A stretch of DNA of 64,000 nt from contig NZ_JAATJK010000001.1 of assembly GCF_011927785.1 (NCBI RefSeq), forward strand, positions 5,551,001-5,615,000, read 5' to 3'. Under the pieces are notes generated by a model that ran no database searches, was not told the DNA's origin, and saw only the letters and a program-made list of their open reading frames with translations. Position 1 is the stretch's first letter. The number at the start of each line of letters is the position of its first letter. This document shows positions 63,913 to 64,000 of this stretch, one piece after another. The translations under genes and the position numbers were made by a program. The DNA comes from Micromonospora profundi (GTDB taxonomy: Bacteria > Actinomycetota > Actinomycetes > Mycobacteriales > Micromonosporaceae).

Positions 63913-64000
63913 CAGCGCTCTTCCTCACGCGCGGCGGCGAGCCCGGCGGCCACGTCGATCGCAGGGTCACCGAGCACAGGAGGTAGCGGCAGCGGGCCGC
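63909..64000 (-). CDS. VapB-type antitoxin, N-terminus beyond window
   Basis: Only the last 29 codons lie inside the window, ending with AAGLAAAREEERW and a stop at 63909-63911. An acidic/Arg-rich C-terminus ending in Trp is usual for VapB antitoxins that bind VapC. The DNA-binding part lies past the right edge. The 4-bp overlap with the toxin gene supports the pairing. Confidence 0.75.
   Translation of the reverse strand, partial: GPLPLPPVLGDPAIDVAAGLAAAREEERW

Overview
The window is high-GC actinobacterial DNA. Gene content and order point to a Micromonosporaceae member, most likely Micromonospora: a bldG locus, the actinobacterial helicase/Tad secretion neighbourhood with an adjacent 6C RNA, WXG100 and mycosin genes, a 14-gene nuo operon and futalosine-route menaquinone genes. 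No rRNA, tRNA, insertion sequence, prophage or CRISPR array was seen.

Layout. 1-4.1 kb: a partial lipoprotein gene, a K+-independent proton-pumping pyrophosphatase (hppA) and the bldG/anti-sigma pair. 4.2-14 kb: a DECH helicase, a small orphan gene, a LURP-one-like gene, then a seven-gene minus-strand Tad/Flp operon (CpaE-like, TadA, TadB, TadC, Flp-like pilin, two TadE-like). 14-19 kb: a methyltransferase, a minus-strand 6C-type small RNA, a HAD phosphatase, a Fic-like pseudoenzyme and acs. This order resembles mycobacterial Rv3649-Rv3667. 19-26.4 kb: two secreted M6 metalloproteases, a lipoprotein and an EphE-like alpha/beta-hydrolase. 26.4-34.6 kb: a partial type VII secretion locus (giant repeat-bearing SseB-domain protein, mycosin, two WXG100 proteins, EccE) with no EccB/C/D in view. 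34.7-40.2 kb: housekeeping and regulatory genes, including an ECF sigma/anti-sigma pair whose sigma gene seems to start with ATC. 40.3-62 kb: a respiratory block with polyprenyl diphosphate synthase, nuoA-N in one overlapping operon, a GGR-family reductase (MenJ-like), menG, and an LPXTG-like surface protein. 62.2-64 kb: mqnC and a VapBC toxin-antitoxin pair cut by the window edge.

How the genes work together. Polyprenyl synthase, MqnC, MenG and MenJ supply and tailor the menaquinone that complex I (NuoA-N) reduces. A close match to a Rex redox-repressor operator lies in front of menJ, and Rex-like half-sites lie in front of nuoA. BldG and its anti-sigma partner form a developmental partner-switch module. 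The Tad operon should build an Flp-type surface fibre or secretion machine. The mycosin, EccE and WXG100 genes are parts of an ESX machine whose core must be encoded elsewhere.

Most notable: the 6C RNA, the apparent AUC-initiated sigma factor, eight perfect 33-bp coding repeats in the SseB-domain gene, two enzyme-fold proteins with lost catalytic residues, perfect DnaA boxes in two intergenic regions, and a 79-nt palindrome beside the helicase gene. Everything here was read by eye; no database search was run.
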